From Massospora cicadina (lineage: Eukaryota; Entomophthoromycota; Entomophthoromycetes; Entomophthorales; Entomophthoraceae): a stretch of DNA of 64,000 bases. Where the stretch lies: assembly GCA_022478985.1 (NCBI GenBank), contig JAKSZP010009575.1:25763-89762 (forward strand), written 5' to 3'. Positions 44,131 through 55,870 of the stretch are shown here, piece by piece. The translations under genes and the position numbers were made by a program. How positions within the stretch are numbered: the stretch's first letter is position 1; the number at the start of each line of letters is the position of its first letter. The notes below the pieces were generated by a model. That model worked only from the letters and a program-made list of their open reading frames with translations. It searched no databases and had not been told where the DNA came from.

Positions 44131-46070
44131 TCACCTAATTTAGGGTGAATTCTGACATAGCCCTCCATACCTTGACTAAGAGTGACACGAATTTTGCTAG
44201 AGTCAGCCAGCTTTGTTAAAGTCCCAAACTATCAGAGTTGGGCTGTATGTGATAACCTAAGGTAGTGGGTTGGGTGTTGGCCGAGTGAGAAAGAGTTAGG
44301 GTTCAGTTTTATAAATTTCATTTGCCTGGAAAACTTGACCTTAAAGAGGTGTGGATACCATAGTTTGGTTCCAAAATAGAATACAGCAAGGCGACTCTTA
44401 AAATGGTACACATTCATGCCAAGGGTTAGTAGCACCAGCTTGGGAGTTGAGGTAGACAAGGGACAGAGGAACGTAGGCAGTATTTGGATACTTCTGTAAG
44501 ACAGAAAAAATGACTAAGTAAAGAGGGGCAAATGCAAAACTGATAACAAAGCTGCATAAAGTGGCTGTATGTGTGACAGTTGAGGTTTATCCTCAAAATC
44601 ACATTGCCATGAACCTTGATAAGATAGGACAATCTGGTGTAAAAGATAGAGGGGGTGAGAGAGCATTAGTCTTGGCTAGAACCCAGGTTGAGACTAAGAC
44701 TGGGGAAAAACGGCGGTTAAATGTTTTATCAGGCCTGGGATCGAACCAAATGGTTTTGAAGTGGGTGGTTTCTAGGTTAAAGGTGGATTTAAATCATAAT
44801 TGAAACAAATCTTGGGTATGGTGGTTCAGCCACTACGGAATTCAATCTGGCCTAAAACAATTGGAGTTTGCTTATGGTATGTTTCAAAAGATATAACGTC
44901 AGGCATGGCGAATGAGCTTGATCTATGCTTGCAGCAGAAAGCTATAAGAGATAGGACTTGAGAATGGAGGTTCTCTAGTTCCATTTTTTATCAACTTGCC
45001 TAAATATATCAAATGAAGCCGTTCTTAAGCCTTACTTAATTTTATTACTGTCTTCTGAGGTTTATATGATAAATTTAGTTTAACAGCGGCCATGTTTGGC
45101 CTACACAACAAGGAGTTGGACTTTGAGAGCGAGACTGGGAAAACTATTGCCTCCCTATACACCTTATCATGGAGTCAGGGCATGTTGCTGGGGTAATCAT
45201 ACTTGCAACTGTCCTCAACGGGATGTTTATCCGTGGCTCCTGTAGCACATGCACTAGGAGAATGGTCTCAGGGACCTTGTCTGCCCTTTGGTCATTGACT
45301 TGGGTCCTGCTTCCCAATTCATTCATGGCTCACTGGAAGGAGCCAGTGCATTACAGTATGGATATGATCAACCGAACCTGCGGTCAAAACCAAAAGAGGT
45401 TCCAGGGATAGAGGAAGCAATCTAGTGCAGGGAGAAATTTCTCCATAATCTTTAGGAGCTTCAAGGATGACTCCATGGGCAAGGGAAGATTTGGTAACAG
45501 AGGGCCTACCATAACATCAAGTTTTAGATCAGGTGAATTGGGGTTTAAAAAATATGTTGTGATTTAAATTATAGTAAGGCAATTGAAAATAGCCTGGACA
45601 TTTAGATCCTTAAGGTTTAAGCTGATCCCTAGCGGAGGTGCTTCATCAGTTAGGGTTTGATAGCTAGTTGCCAAATTAACTTGAATTCCTGGATCATCCT
45701 CGAATTGTCTAAAATAAACTGATCTAAATTAGGAGCTAAATGGGAGAGGGGAAAGCGATTGAGCTGTTTGGCCCAAGTACATATCAACAGAGGCGAGAAA
45801 TTTTGATTTTGGCCTCATTTAATTTTAAGACTCCAGCTGATCAGGGGTATAGTTAATTTGGGCAACAGGGAAAGGTAACCCTCAGTCAAGCTGTTCATCT
45901 CATCTGCAGAGATTATTTAACAGCTGGAGGTTTATGACGCTGACAGGTTAATATAAAATAAGATTGGGCGGTATCAGGTTTGCAGATTGACAGAATAGCG
46001 AGGACAGGAGATTATGGTCACAGCCTCACTTATAAAAAAGGTGATCAGGTGGTAGCTTCTCAAAATCCTC
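44131..46070. other. Degraded sequence, not assigned
   Basis: About 1.9 kb with scattered short ORFs (for example 44561-44803 and 45169-45411) and no readable retroelement motif. LTR-like phrases are absent. The plus ORF at 45169-45411 and the minus ORF at 45144-45326 overlap and neither resembles a family I know. It could be an old element or host sequence. Confidence 0.4.
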
Positions 46071-46083
46071 TAGATAGAGTGTT

Positions 46084-48015
46084 ATATTTATTTGAGGCAA
46101 GCTGACCAGGGGATGGACATTACTGAAACTAAAAATATACTAAAAAACGTAACTATTTGGTTCAAACAAATGGCCTAATGAGAGGATTGAGTGAAATGCT
46201 TCAAAAACTGACCAACCAGGTGGGCAGCGGAAGCTGCTTATCCCTCCATGGCGGAAGGGGAGGGGGGGTTGGGGGCTTGTCTTTGGCACCCTCTTTTGCA
46301 GCAGCTTCTTCCTTCCATAGTAAAGTGCATGTCACGACTGTCAGTAATGGCGTTGGGGCATCTGCGGTATGTGGTTTGATATCTCTAATAATTGGAATTT
46401 CATGGAAATTGCCAGCTAGGTAAATGGCACTGAGATACTTGGTTAAAGCTTTTTCAACTTTAATTTGGGCATCTGGGAGTTGAACAAACGTGGCAATGTT
46501 GGTTCAGGTTATTTTTGCTTTTGGATTCCGTGCTATAGTTGCCACGTTCTGGATAGCATCATTTGTGTTTTTGTAATACTTGTTCACCGATATTTTGCTT
46601 TTTGGGGTTAAGGTTGCAGGATAACAGGAGGTGGAATTCCTCCTTTAAGTATCGGTACTGTTTTAGTGACAGCTTTAAACAGGGGATGACAATTTGGTGT
46701 TGCAGCTGCTTTGACTGCAAGCTGGTGATCACTGCGAAACGATTAAGCATTTGACTGTGGGGTATAAAGTTGAGGGAGGTATTTGGCGTCCTATTCTGCA
46801 TTAACAAACTGCTCAATTTTCAGAGATGGTTCTTCAATGAACGTACCTGATTTTTCAATTTCAGCTAATAATTCCCATGGGTTTTGGTTGAATTGGATTG
46901 GGGAATCAGCATATGGTTGAGGTTTGTTTGATTCATTTGTGGAAGCATGGGATCAAACTGGGATCCAATCCGATGCTTGATTAGAGGAATTTATTATGGC
47001 TTTGGGGTGAGGAGGAGGCTGATTGGTGGCTGCAGGTGCAGCTGCAGCAATAGGCTTTGGGGGTGGAGGAGGTAGGATTGTGCCCCATTCCAGAAATTGT
47101 ACAGGGTGGGCAGCAGATTGGAGGTCAGCAGATGAGTCATCTGATCTGCCTGAAGTGGTTGAGAAGGGGCACTTGCGTTTTGAGTGGTCTAACTCGAAAC
47201 ATGACAGACAGATCATCTGCCCGCCCTCAACGTGGACCCAAAACATATGGTTGGGCGCTGAGGGAATAACGGTGCATGACGGAATTGCCACCGCAATTTT
47301 ATTAAATTCAGGGCTTATTGTGGCATATGCCTGAGGCCCAGCAAGTTGTGTGGCCCCATTTGGGACCACAAATTGTAAGATGGGGTTGGAGTCATAGGCT
47401 GCCAAATAATCCATCAGCTCCTGGTGGAGCACCACAGGGGGGAGTTGGGTGGGCAAACCAGCAAACTGGACCACCAAAGTGGTGTCCTCTGGGAGCTGAG
47501 TCTGGGTTGTGGGGAGAGGGGTGTCCTGGAATACCAGGGGCACAGTTGCTGTAGTGGCAGCATCAGCTTCGCAGGTGAAGCCAAGGTCAAAATACCCCTT
47601 CTAGGGGCGGAAATCAGTAAAGCCGGTGGGTGTCATCACCACCTGTGCCATTTTGATAATGGCTTGGTCATGGTATGGGAATAGCTTCCCATATTCGATC
47701 CTTAGGCTGTAGCGCACATTGCTCCAGGGGAGCAATAGGGGGCAGCATGGTACCACTTGGGTTTGAGTGAGGTGGGCGTCGAGATCCTTGGGTGGAACAA
47801 ATTGGCCCATAGGTTTGGAATGACTGGGTGAACCAGTCCTAGTGCATTTTCCTGCCAGATGGAAAATAATGGGGGAAGTTTTGCTGCTGTCCCACGCTGG
47901 AGCAGCTGGCGGAGAATCTGAGGACATTGGAGCAAAACTACTACAGCAAATTCAATTTGTTTATAGATTCATGTAATTTTTCTTAGAAAGTTATGCTGAG
48001 TGGAAAGAGAGTAAT
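46084..48015 (-). mobile_element. Half-LINE copy 2 (ORF1-only LINE)
   Basis: A 1,932-bp insert on the minus strand with exact 13-bp target copies TAGATAGAGTGTT at 46071-46083 and 48016-48028. The 5' end (CTCTCTTTCCACTCAGCATAA) matches copy 1 (41354 onward). The 3' end is GTCCATCCCCTGGTCAGCTT followed by GCCTCAAATAAATAT, again like the full LINE. It lies inverted to copy 1 with about 2.8 kb between them. Confidence 0.87.
46953..47927 (-). pseudogene. Half-LINE 2 ORF1-like gene with CCHC knuckle
   Basis: Minus frames 47601-47927 (IIFHLAGKCTRTGSPSHSK, RYSLRIEYGKLFPYHDQAII) and 46953-47543 are separated by one stop or frameshift. The second, 196 aa, runs MPLVFQDTPLPTTQTQLPED, then HMFWVHVEGGQMICLSCFEL with the CX2CX4HX4C knuckle ending KRKCP, then a Ser/Asp and a poly-Pro/Ala tail. 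Relative to LINE ORF1, the order FWV-x-V...knuckle is the same. It would bind RNA and could in principle package its own transcript. Confidence 0.82.
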
Positions 48016-48028
48016 TAGATAGAGTGTT

Positions 48029-49703
48029 CACCAGGGAATTTTAATTCTCTGACATCAGCAAAAAATCCTAAAATTGGTAATAGAATAAATAATAATGATA
48101 AATAAAAGGTATAAAAAATAAATTAGGAAAAGGGCAAAAAATAGGTTTTGAAGGCTCTTATTTTGTTGTTGTAACAGTCAGGGACATTGTTGCAGTGAAA
48201 TGATGAGGGCGTCAAAGCATTCAGTTTATCTTTTCCAATTTTGTCATTAGAGAACAAGAAGCATTGATATGGAGAAATGGAGAAAGCATTGAGGCGTTTG
48301 TTTGGCTGTTCCAATTTTGTTGTTAAAACAGTGAGAAGCATTGGTGAAGAGAAATGGAGAGAGTGTCAAGGCAAACAGCTCAGCTAATATAAGTTCTTCA
48401 ATAAAATAGCGAGAAGTATCAGTGCCATAAAATGGAGAGAATGTCAAGACATCAGGTTTGGTTATCCTAATCTTGTCATTGGAACATCGAGAAGCGGTGG
48501 CATGGAGAAATGGAGAGAGCATTGAGGTATTCATTTCAGCAAGCCCATTTTTAATGGGAGGAGACTTCAGTTCAGGTACAGAAATAAACTTGACCTCACT
48601 AATAGCAGGTTTCAAGTTTTTTTTGCGATTTATTTTCAGGGTGTTCACTTCAGTGCAGAAATGAAAGGTTCATTTGGCTTGAATAAAGTTAGAGGACTTT
48701 TTATAGCTTCAGCAGAGGAGAATAATTTCAGTGCCAAAGCATTTGGTTCAGTGGGTCCATTTGAGCAGATGAGAGCCTCAGCATTGGGAAACAAAACAGC
48801 GAGGCAATTTTCTAGTTTATCCGTTTAACTCAACTCATCAAGAGTTTTGACCCAGCTGCAATATTAATCTCAAGATTCTCATTTCAGGAAAATGGATAGG
48901 GCAGTAAGAATCTTTTTTGGAATTAGCTGAGATAAGCCCAAGTTTTAATAACTTATACCAGGTTTTCTCTAAGATAGGATGGTAGTTTTAGCAGCTCTCT
49001 CACAGGAGTTTCTCTAGCATTGGAGTAAAAGAATCACAATTTTTAGCGTCATAAAACATATCTAATCCTTCTTCTACCGCTTCATCATTTTTTGAGTTCA
49101 CAATAATGATCTAAAATTCTTTTAGCGGCATGTTTAATATAATTTTTGATTATATTGAGCTGTTTTTCACAGTATTTCTCGTCACATACCCATTAATTTC
49201 ATCTTCTACTACTTTCATGGCTGTTGTCATCATTTAAAAATAGTGCATAGCTCAATTTATACATAGCACTCATTTTTTTAGCACTAGTGGCGCCTAACTC
49301 AAAAAGGGGGGCTCTCCACACATCTTTATTTGCAAAAGGAAAAACAAAGGGGATATTCATAAGTAAAGAAATTTCTAACATGGCTCTTTTGGCTAATAGC
49401 CTAAGATGCCATATCAGAAGTGGAAAAGGGGATGAGGGAATCTACATCCAGTGTATATTGAAGGACATGTGACATTGCAGACAGAACTGGAGTTAGGGCA
49501 TCAGCGACATGGGGTTGGAGGTTGTCAAGATTTGGTAACCCTCATTGATGAGGCCAATAGTATGCATAGCCTTGAGATACTGGGCAAGTTGGAATTCGGC
49601 ATGCTTGATCAACTCTGGAACACATAAAAAACTTTTTAAATATATTGACAGGTTTGGGGGTAATTCAGGTTCACAGCAACAGTTTAGCTGCATCCATGCA
49701 TGC
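48029..49703 (-). other. Degraded region with tandem repeat; possible old gene
   Basis: This is the flank between half-LINE 2 and element E. Minus frames at 49199-49381 (LGATSAKKMSAMYKLSYALF) and 49493-49693 (AEFQLAQYLKAMHTIGLINE) have an amphipathic helical look, vaguely Sel1/TPR-like. I cannot support a family. The left part is a tandem repeat described separately. No LTR or pol motif is visible. Confidence 0.35.
48160..48540. repeat. Tandem repeat, about 78-bp unit, five diverged copies
   Basis: Units share GAGAAGCATTGG, GAAATGGAGAGAG, a CATTGAGGC/TGTCAAGGC block and CCAATTTTGTCATT, starting near 48175, 48250, 48327, 48405 and 48482. On the minus strand an open frame (48247-48648) reads as 26-residue repeats around SPFL-TNASHCFNNKI. 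On the plus strand the unit encodes WRNGESIE. Which strand, if any, was coding is unclear. Confidence 0.7.
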
Positions 49704-50319
49704 TGTTGGGATTTATGCCCACCTTTCCACCTCCTAGATTACCTGTGGTTTGCTAGGAGATAATTCCTGATAGTGAGTAATTTGGATATCAGTTGACCCC
49801 ACTTTCAGGCTAATAATGTTTAAGGTTTTTAGGTAAATCTCCACGTTTGGATCCATTGGGAACGATTAAGTGAATGCTTAAGATCTTGTTGGACAAAGTT
49901 GCTGACAAAATGGGGTCATCTGATCATGAATTAATGATTAACTAACAGGTGTACTGTTTGGGATCAGAGATGTTTCATCACCAACAAATTGGGAATATAA
50001 TGAGCAAGGTGTGAGGCAAATGATGCCACCTGCAACTAGCAAATTGATCAGTTGCTTTACAACCTGCCATAATAGGTAAAGAGTCCTATTATCTAAGAAG
50101 GTTGCTTGTCAAATATGGTTGGTTCTCTGGGATTGAGTGGGAAACATTAGGGACACGTTTTTTGAGTCTGTCCATTTTAAGTCTCAAGAATGTCTAACAA
50201 AGAAATCCTAACCAGATGGAGAAGACCATTGCAGGTGAAACATCAAAGGGAAGATCAATGGCAATGGCTGCCGTTTCATGTATGAGGCTCCAACCATGGG
50301 TTGGGTGCCAAATTCCCTC

Positions 50320-50327
50320 TATAAATT
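50320..50327 (+). promoter_or_regulatory. TATA-like box in E 5' LTR
   Basis: TATAAATT followed by CC, in the context ATTCCCTCTATAAATTCC. The same box is present in the other A/B/C-type LTRs at matching places (for example 286-293 and 2543-2550 on the minus strand). It is the likely core promoter, from sequence conservation only. Confidence 0.45.
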
Positions 50328-50471
50328 CCTTGATAAACCTACATTAAATAAAAAATTCCATTGGAAATTATAAGATTAATATTGTTTTAGTCCTATTAGT
50401 ATTCAGGAAATTATTGCTGTGTACAATATTTGGTGACTCTTTTGTTGTATAAAGAGTAAGGTTTGAGGATC

Positions 50472-51290
50472 TGTTGAATTTTGGTCTTCTTCAGATGGCT
50501 GGTTCTTCTTCTGCGGTATTGTGGAGTTTCAAGCATCTATTGTATGAAGACAATAGACCAGACGGTGACTATAGTTAAGATAATATCCTTTTTAATAGCA
50601 CTTGAAAGTTGTCTCTCCTGTCATTACTTGGAAGATGGCACATTGCTTTGATCTCACTGATCCCAAGTAAATACTCAACCTAACACAACTTTTAAGTGAT
50701 AAACAAAAATCTTGTAAGTTAAACTATAAACTAGTGGTTGTAGTTGAATGTTTTTTATTAGCATCAACTTGGGGATAATTTATAGGGTTTGATGTTCACC
50801 ACATCTTACCCATGACGTCTCATTTTCAATGGCACTTGGCCAGAGGAACACATAAAATGTTCATTTGTGGGTCTACAAATACTTCAACTCAGGGCATCTT
50901 GCTCAGCCTCAGGGTCAGTGTAAATAATGTCATCATTCTCAAGATGGCGTTTCAAATGCATCTGCAATTAGCTGAACCAACTCTCTTCCACAAGCAATTG
51001 GCAGCACATACTAAGGCGATTTGTATCACTATTTAGTAATTAATTCAAACAAAAAAACTTGACCAAAATTAAAAACTAACTTTGACATAAACCACCAAAG
51101 CCCACGTGCCCAAGCCATTAAGTCAAAACTTAATTTTAAGTCTGAACTAACCAACTAAGCCCTTAAGCCCATGTCATCATAGTCAAATATAATTAAGTGA
51201 AATTGTTAGGCCACAAATTCAAGTTCAGATATACTTAGGATATTTTCATTTATAGTAACTGACAATTTAGATCCAGTCAACCATTCAACA
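50472..51290 (-). repeat. Element F 3' LTR
   Basis: An 819-bp LTR. The sense-strand start is TGTTGAATGGTTGACTGG at 51290, directly after the purine tract AAGGAGGGGGAAG (51291-51303). It contains a perfect 8-bp U5 stem-loop at 50536-50557 (stem TCTATTGT, loop ATGAAG, stem ACAATAGA). Confidence 0.88.
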
Positions 51291-53338
51291 CTTCCCCCTC
51301 CTTGACTGGATAAAAGCGGTGGGTATTCTTTTTCTCTTGATCACAACATCTAATTTTTCTTGACCTACAGAATAGGATGTTACATTAATAATCTTTTGGC
51401 CTGGATTAACCTTTCTTCTTAAACTCCACAATTCCATGCTGCATGCTACAGTTAGCTCAGGCGTTTTGCATTTATTTTTGGGTTCTATACCTGCTACAGC
51501 TCCAGCAATCCTCAGCAAACTTTAACCGGCCCATCTTGGCTTTGATTTCAATTTTCTCCCCCTCCCAAAAAAGGGATATTAGCTTTAAAGGCAATAAGGC
51601 TTTAAAACTCATTAATTTTTTTATTTTCCTAACTGTTTTTTAATTTTCATAAGTTTTATCATTTTTTATTTTTATTTTTTATTTTTTTCACTTTTTTTCT
51701 TTTTTTAAAAAGAATCAATAGAGCTTACTAAGTAGATATGGTAAAAATCCAACAAGTTAAGAGTATGCTTCAGGGTATTTCCAATACTTGGACATTCATT
51801 GATGAATTTGTCAATTGGCATAGCTATATTCACCCCCTTCAAGCTTGGTGTATCTGATGCATTGCTCAGCCCCTCAGCTTGAGTATTCTCAATATCTTTT
51901 GCACATATGGTTTATCAACTACTTCATAGGCTTCAGGTATGACACCCTTACTCTGAGAGCGAGTTACCACATGTATGTTTGTAAATTCTTCATTTGGTGT
52001 TAAAATAGAATTCATATTGCTAAAATTGAGGCCCCGTGGCCCATGTTTTCATGTTGGTCAGGTGGAACTGGTGTTTTTGGCACAATAGATTGTACTGCAT
52101 CTATTGTACTTGTTCTTTTCCCTCCACCTGTGCGTTATTTGGAAGGACTACATCAACACCACGCTGATGGCATTGGGAAGCATAGTGTCTTTTACAATTG
52201 CAGTTATAGCAAGTGATCTCATTTAATGGGCGTGAAGCCCTTGTATTTGAGTTTTGTTCATTTTTTACAGGCGGATTACTGTCAATATTGTTTTCAAAAG
52301 GCTTTCTAGCATAGGCAGCAGGTCCTGATCTGTACCCGGTATTAGAAGGGCCATAATTTTTTGAACATCTGTCAAATAATCAATCAATTCAGATGTTGCA
52401 AGGTTTTGCACAAAAGCAGGCAATAAATTGTTTGACAAATTTGGGTAAGGTTCTACTGCATGTTCTAGTGCAATATTAGCATCAAAATCAACCATAGCCT
52501 TTGCGCCTAGGAGAACTTGAGCTTTGCAATAGAATTGATCTGCAAATCTATTAATTGTTTCATCTTTCTTAAAGCTGAAATTCATGAATTTGGAATTTCT
52601 GGATGACATTCATTCTGGTCCTCCAAGTTCATGAAACACGGCCCCTTTGACTTTGGCATAGGTTGGGTTTTCATCCAAATGAGGCATAATTAACTTAATA
52701 CTCCATTCATCTAAGCAGTTGATCATAGTGGGCGCTTTGTTACGGTCACTGGCCCCATACATGGCCATTTCAAAGCGTTTGATAAAAGTGGCTATATTTC
52801 CATTCTTGTCAAAAGCAGGCAGGTTTGCTGGTTTGAAATTATCACTTTCTCATCCATGGCTATCATGGTTACTTCTTTGTTGACTTGATCCAGGCGTACT
52901 AGGGCGCTGAGGGATTGTATCACAGTTAGTGGAACTTGGGTGGCCAAAGAAACCATTCTACAGCAGTTGCCGACGTGGCCTATTAATCTCATAACGTTTA
53001 GAGGCATCACTATCAGTAAATTCGCTTTAGGCATGCTGGCTTTGAAAAACATTCAAAATTGCAATTTTCTCATTCATATTGGTCATTTGCAATTAAAGAG
53101 CAGAAGTCACTTGATCTTTTTCTATGATTTTCTTCTTTAACCAATTCACTTCTTCATGTAGGGCATTGTTTGCCTCGTTAATAAAAAAACTTCTTCAGTG
53201 AGATTATTTATTTGATGACTCATTATGTCCACTGAGTTTTGGAATTTTGTAAATTCATCCTTGAAAAATTGTTATAGCTAGGGGTTGCTCCCCTGCTCAG
53301 CTTGGTCACCATCTGTGTTCCCAACCATGAGCGCCACT
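51291..53338 (-). pseudogene. Element F gag region
   Basis: Minus frames at 52792-53052 and 52265-52609 encode a gag capsid part: MSSRNSKFMNFSFKKDETIN, RFADQFYCKAQVLLGAKAMV and FVQNLATSELIDYL, resembling E gag (FQKDESLASFAD). The knuckle CYNCNCKRHYASQCH is readable at 52163-52220. The part toward the 3' LTR holds a T-rich run (51600-51720) and an open 77-codon frame (51285-51518) with a basic end. Without pol the element would depend on enzymes from a relative. Confidence 0.75.
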
Positions 53339-54159
53339 TGTTGTAATTTTAGACTTCTTCAAATGGCTGGTTCTTCTTCTGCAGTATTGTGGAGTTTCGA
53401 ACATCTAATGTATGAAGACAATAGACCAGACGGTGACTATAGTTAAAAGAAACTCCTTTGTAAGCCACTTGAAAGTTGTCTCTCCTGTTGTTACTTGGAC
53501 GATGGCATGCTGCCCTTGATCTCACTGATCCCAAGTAAATATTCGACTTAATACAACTTTTAAGTAATAAACAAAAAGCTTATAAAATTAAACTATAAGC
53601 TAGTGGTTGTAGTTGAATGTTTTTTATTAACATCAACTTGGAGATAATTTATAGGGTTTGATTTTCACCATATCTTACCCATGGCGTCTCATTTTCAATG
53701 GCACTTGGCCAGAGGAACACATAAAATGTTCATTTGAGGGTCTACAAATACTTCAACTCAGGGCATCTTGCTCAGCCTCAGGGTCAGTGTAAATAATGTC
53801 ATCATTCTCAAGATGGCGTTTCAGATGCATCTGCAATTAGCTGAACCTATTCTCTTTCACAAGCAATTGGAAGCACATACTAAGGCAATTTGTATCACTA
53901 ATAAGTAATTAATTTTATCAAAAACTTGACCAAAAAAAAAAAACTAATTTTGACATAAACCAACAAAGCCCACGTGCCCAAGCCATTAAGTTGAAACTTA
54001 ATTTCAAGTCTGACCTAACCAACAAAGCCCGTGAGCCCATGTCATCATAGCCAAATATAATTAAGTGAAATCGCTAGGCCACAAATTCAAGTTTGGATAT
54101 ACTTAGGATATCTTTGGATTATAGTAACTGATGATTTAGATCCAGTCAGCCATTTAACG
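53339..54159 (-). repeat. Element F 5' LTR
   Basis: An 821-bp partner of 50472-51290. The terminal base is changed (ending ...TTAACG instead of AACA on the + strand). The primer-site side reads AGTGGCGCTCATGGTTGGG on the minus strand below 53339. The stem-loop at 53404-53425 has one mismatch. Confidence 0.88.
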
Positions 54160-54360
54160 GTATCCTTAGAAGAGAAGCTGAACTTAGAGGAGTTTTTTCC
54201 ACAAATTCAGCTGACGATAAGACAGGCCATAACCTTCTGGATCTGAGAGTGGATCAAGTTAGGCATTTAAGAGAAGAAGTCCTTATAGTCGACATCAAGA
54301 GTATTTTGTAAAGAAGTACAGTCAAGCGTTGGACCATAATGGGTTATCCATTCAACTACA

Positions 54361-54384
54361 GATAATAGTATTCATACTATTATC
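54361..54384 (+). other. U5 stem-loop (E copy)
   Basis: Stem GATAATAGT, loop ATTCAT and stem ACTATTATC, a perfect 9-bp stem. It lies about 125-150 nt from the 3' end of the E LTR, in sense orientation, with a loop close to the CTTCAT of the minus-strand elements. Confidence 0.6.
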
Positions 54385-54639
54385 AATCAACTATTAATTA
54401 CTATCAGACAACGCAAATTGTGCACATATCAAACATGTTCACTTAACAGTTGAGAGCTTTCAATCGGTGAAAAACCAAGGATTTTACCAATTGGTGCTCA
54501 CTACAGTGGTCAATAGTTACCAGTCTTTAACAATTAAGGAATAGTTCCCAATTTTTAGAAATTGGTTCTCACTACAGGGGGTAGTTGAGTAGGATGTGCT
54601 AGTATAAGATGTTGTACAAGGACTATTTAAGAAAACTCT

Positions 54640-55870
54640 GGATGGAGTTGGCAACTATCAACAAGAACGCCTTACATTCTGCCAATCAGAAAATTCGCTG
54701 CCTTGGAGGAGATAGTTACCAATATTGATGAAGGAGTGGAAGATGTAACTAATTTTTACAATAAGTTAATAGGGAAAGTAACATCATTAAAGAAGAAAGA
54801 TTAAGATCTAGTTTGAGAATTTTTAGTCTTGAAAACTGAATGCAAAGCGGATTGAGTTTAATTGTGTTCATTCAGCGCAGACATAGAGCATTTAATGAAG
54901 CAAGTCGAAGAGTTGAAGACTATAGATGCAAATGTGAGCCCTATGAAGTGACTGACGCCAAAGAAAGGAACCCAAGAACTTTAGTTGGGAAGTCGACTAT
55001 TCCAAGAAATATGCCAACAGCATTCACAGCCATTTCATATATGACTCCCAAAATCACTCCTCATGTGATTCAAGTAGCCAAACCAAGAGTGGTGGCTAGA
55101 GAAACTTCAGAGTAATTTAGAGCTACGCTGAAATTACCCACATTTCATTGGTATAACGCCCCTGCATTCTTCTAATTGTTTGACATGACATTATTAAGGT
55201 ACAGCGATCATCAAAAAGCTTTGATGACGATAAACTGTTTGGACACTGATTGTAAGAATTTGGTGTTGCCCCATATAGAGGGGGACATCTGGTCTTACTC
55301 AGAGGCCAAGGCTGCCATAATGAAAGATTTTGAAAGTCCCACACATATGTCAAAATGCAAACAGGAATTTATGGGAATCCAATTCCAGAAAGATGAGTCC
55401 TTAGCCAGTTTTGCCGATTGATTCTACCAAGAATTGCAGATTTTAAATGGGCAAAAGTACTGGATGATTTTGATGCACAGATCACGTTGCAAGCGGCCCT
55501 TTGGCCCTATCACAATTTACATTAAATGATGTCTTCCATGTTTGCAACTGAGATTACCAACTCACATTTGGTGGATCATTTGAAGATATTAGAATCCACA
55601 TTTGAGACCACATATAGAAGCTTCAAGCCAAGTCCAGTTCGAAATTTGAATCCTATGAAGGGGATTGAGAGCGCTAAAGAGTCCAATAATTGAACCATGA
55701 CAGGAAATAAGACCTAGGAGTTCAAGAGGACAGACAAGAAATACAAACGCTGTTTTCAGTGTGGAGGAAAGGGACACTTCGCTGTTCAATGCAAGATGCC
55801 ATAGGATCAGATTAACGTGGTCCAGGAAACAAGGCCAAACCTGCACAGGAGTCAGCAAAAAGGGCCCACA
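54640..55870 (+). pseudogene. Gypsy E gag with CCHC knuckle
   Basis: Plus frames: MELATINKNALHSANQ at the start, 54840-55115 (RRHRAFNEASRRVEDYRCKC), LPTFHWYNAPAFF near 55130, and 55176-55421 (LRYSDHQKALMTINCLDTDC, FQKDESLASFAD). The knuckle CFQCGGKGHFAVQC follows near 55750-55795. The HWYxAPAFF phrase is shared with A gag. Five or more stops break it. Confidence 0.8.

Larger units (their letters stand above)
50472..54159 (-). mobile_element. Non-autonomous gag-only gypsy element F
   Basis: A 3,688-bp element with LTRs 50472-51290 and 53339-54159 and an internal part of only about 2.05 kb. Flanking 5-mers are GGATC and GTATC, and the uninterrupted site is visible in the E 3' LTR (GAGGATCTTTATAAAAG near 62578). 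The minus-strand order is 5' LTR, primer site TGGCGCTCATGG, gag with CCHC, a short stretch similar to G upstream of protease, an AT-rich run, polypurine tract, 3' LTR. No protease core, RT, RNase H or integrase is present. The LTRs are roughly 95% alike, so it is younger than E. Confidence 0.88.
49704..54508 (+). repeat. Gypsy E 5' LTR, interrupted by element F
   Basis: It starts TGTTGGGATTTATGCCC at 49704 and runs to 50471. It is split by F (50472-54159) and continues from about 54165 to TTTTACCA at about 54508, giving a net length of about 1.1 kb. Both pieces align with the 3' LTR at 61816-62750. It contains the hairpin block (about 50075-50105), TATAAATT (50320-50327) and the U5 stem-loop (54361-54384). 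ATTGGTGCTCACTACAG follows as the primer site. Confidence 0.88.
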
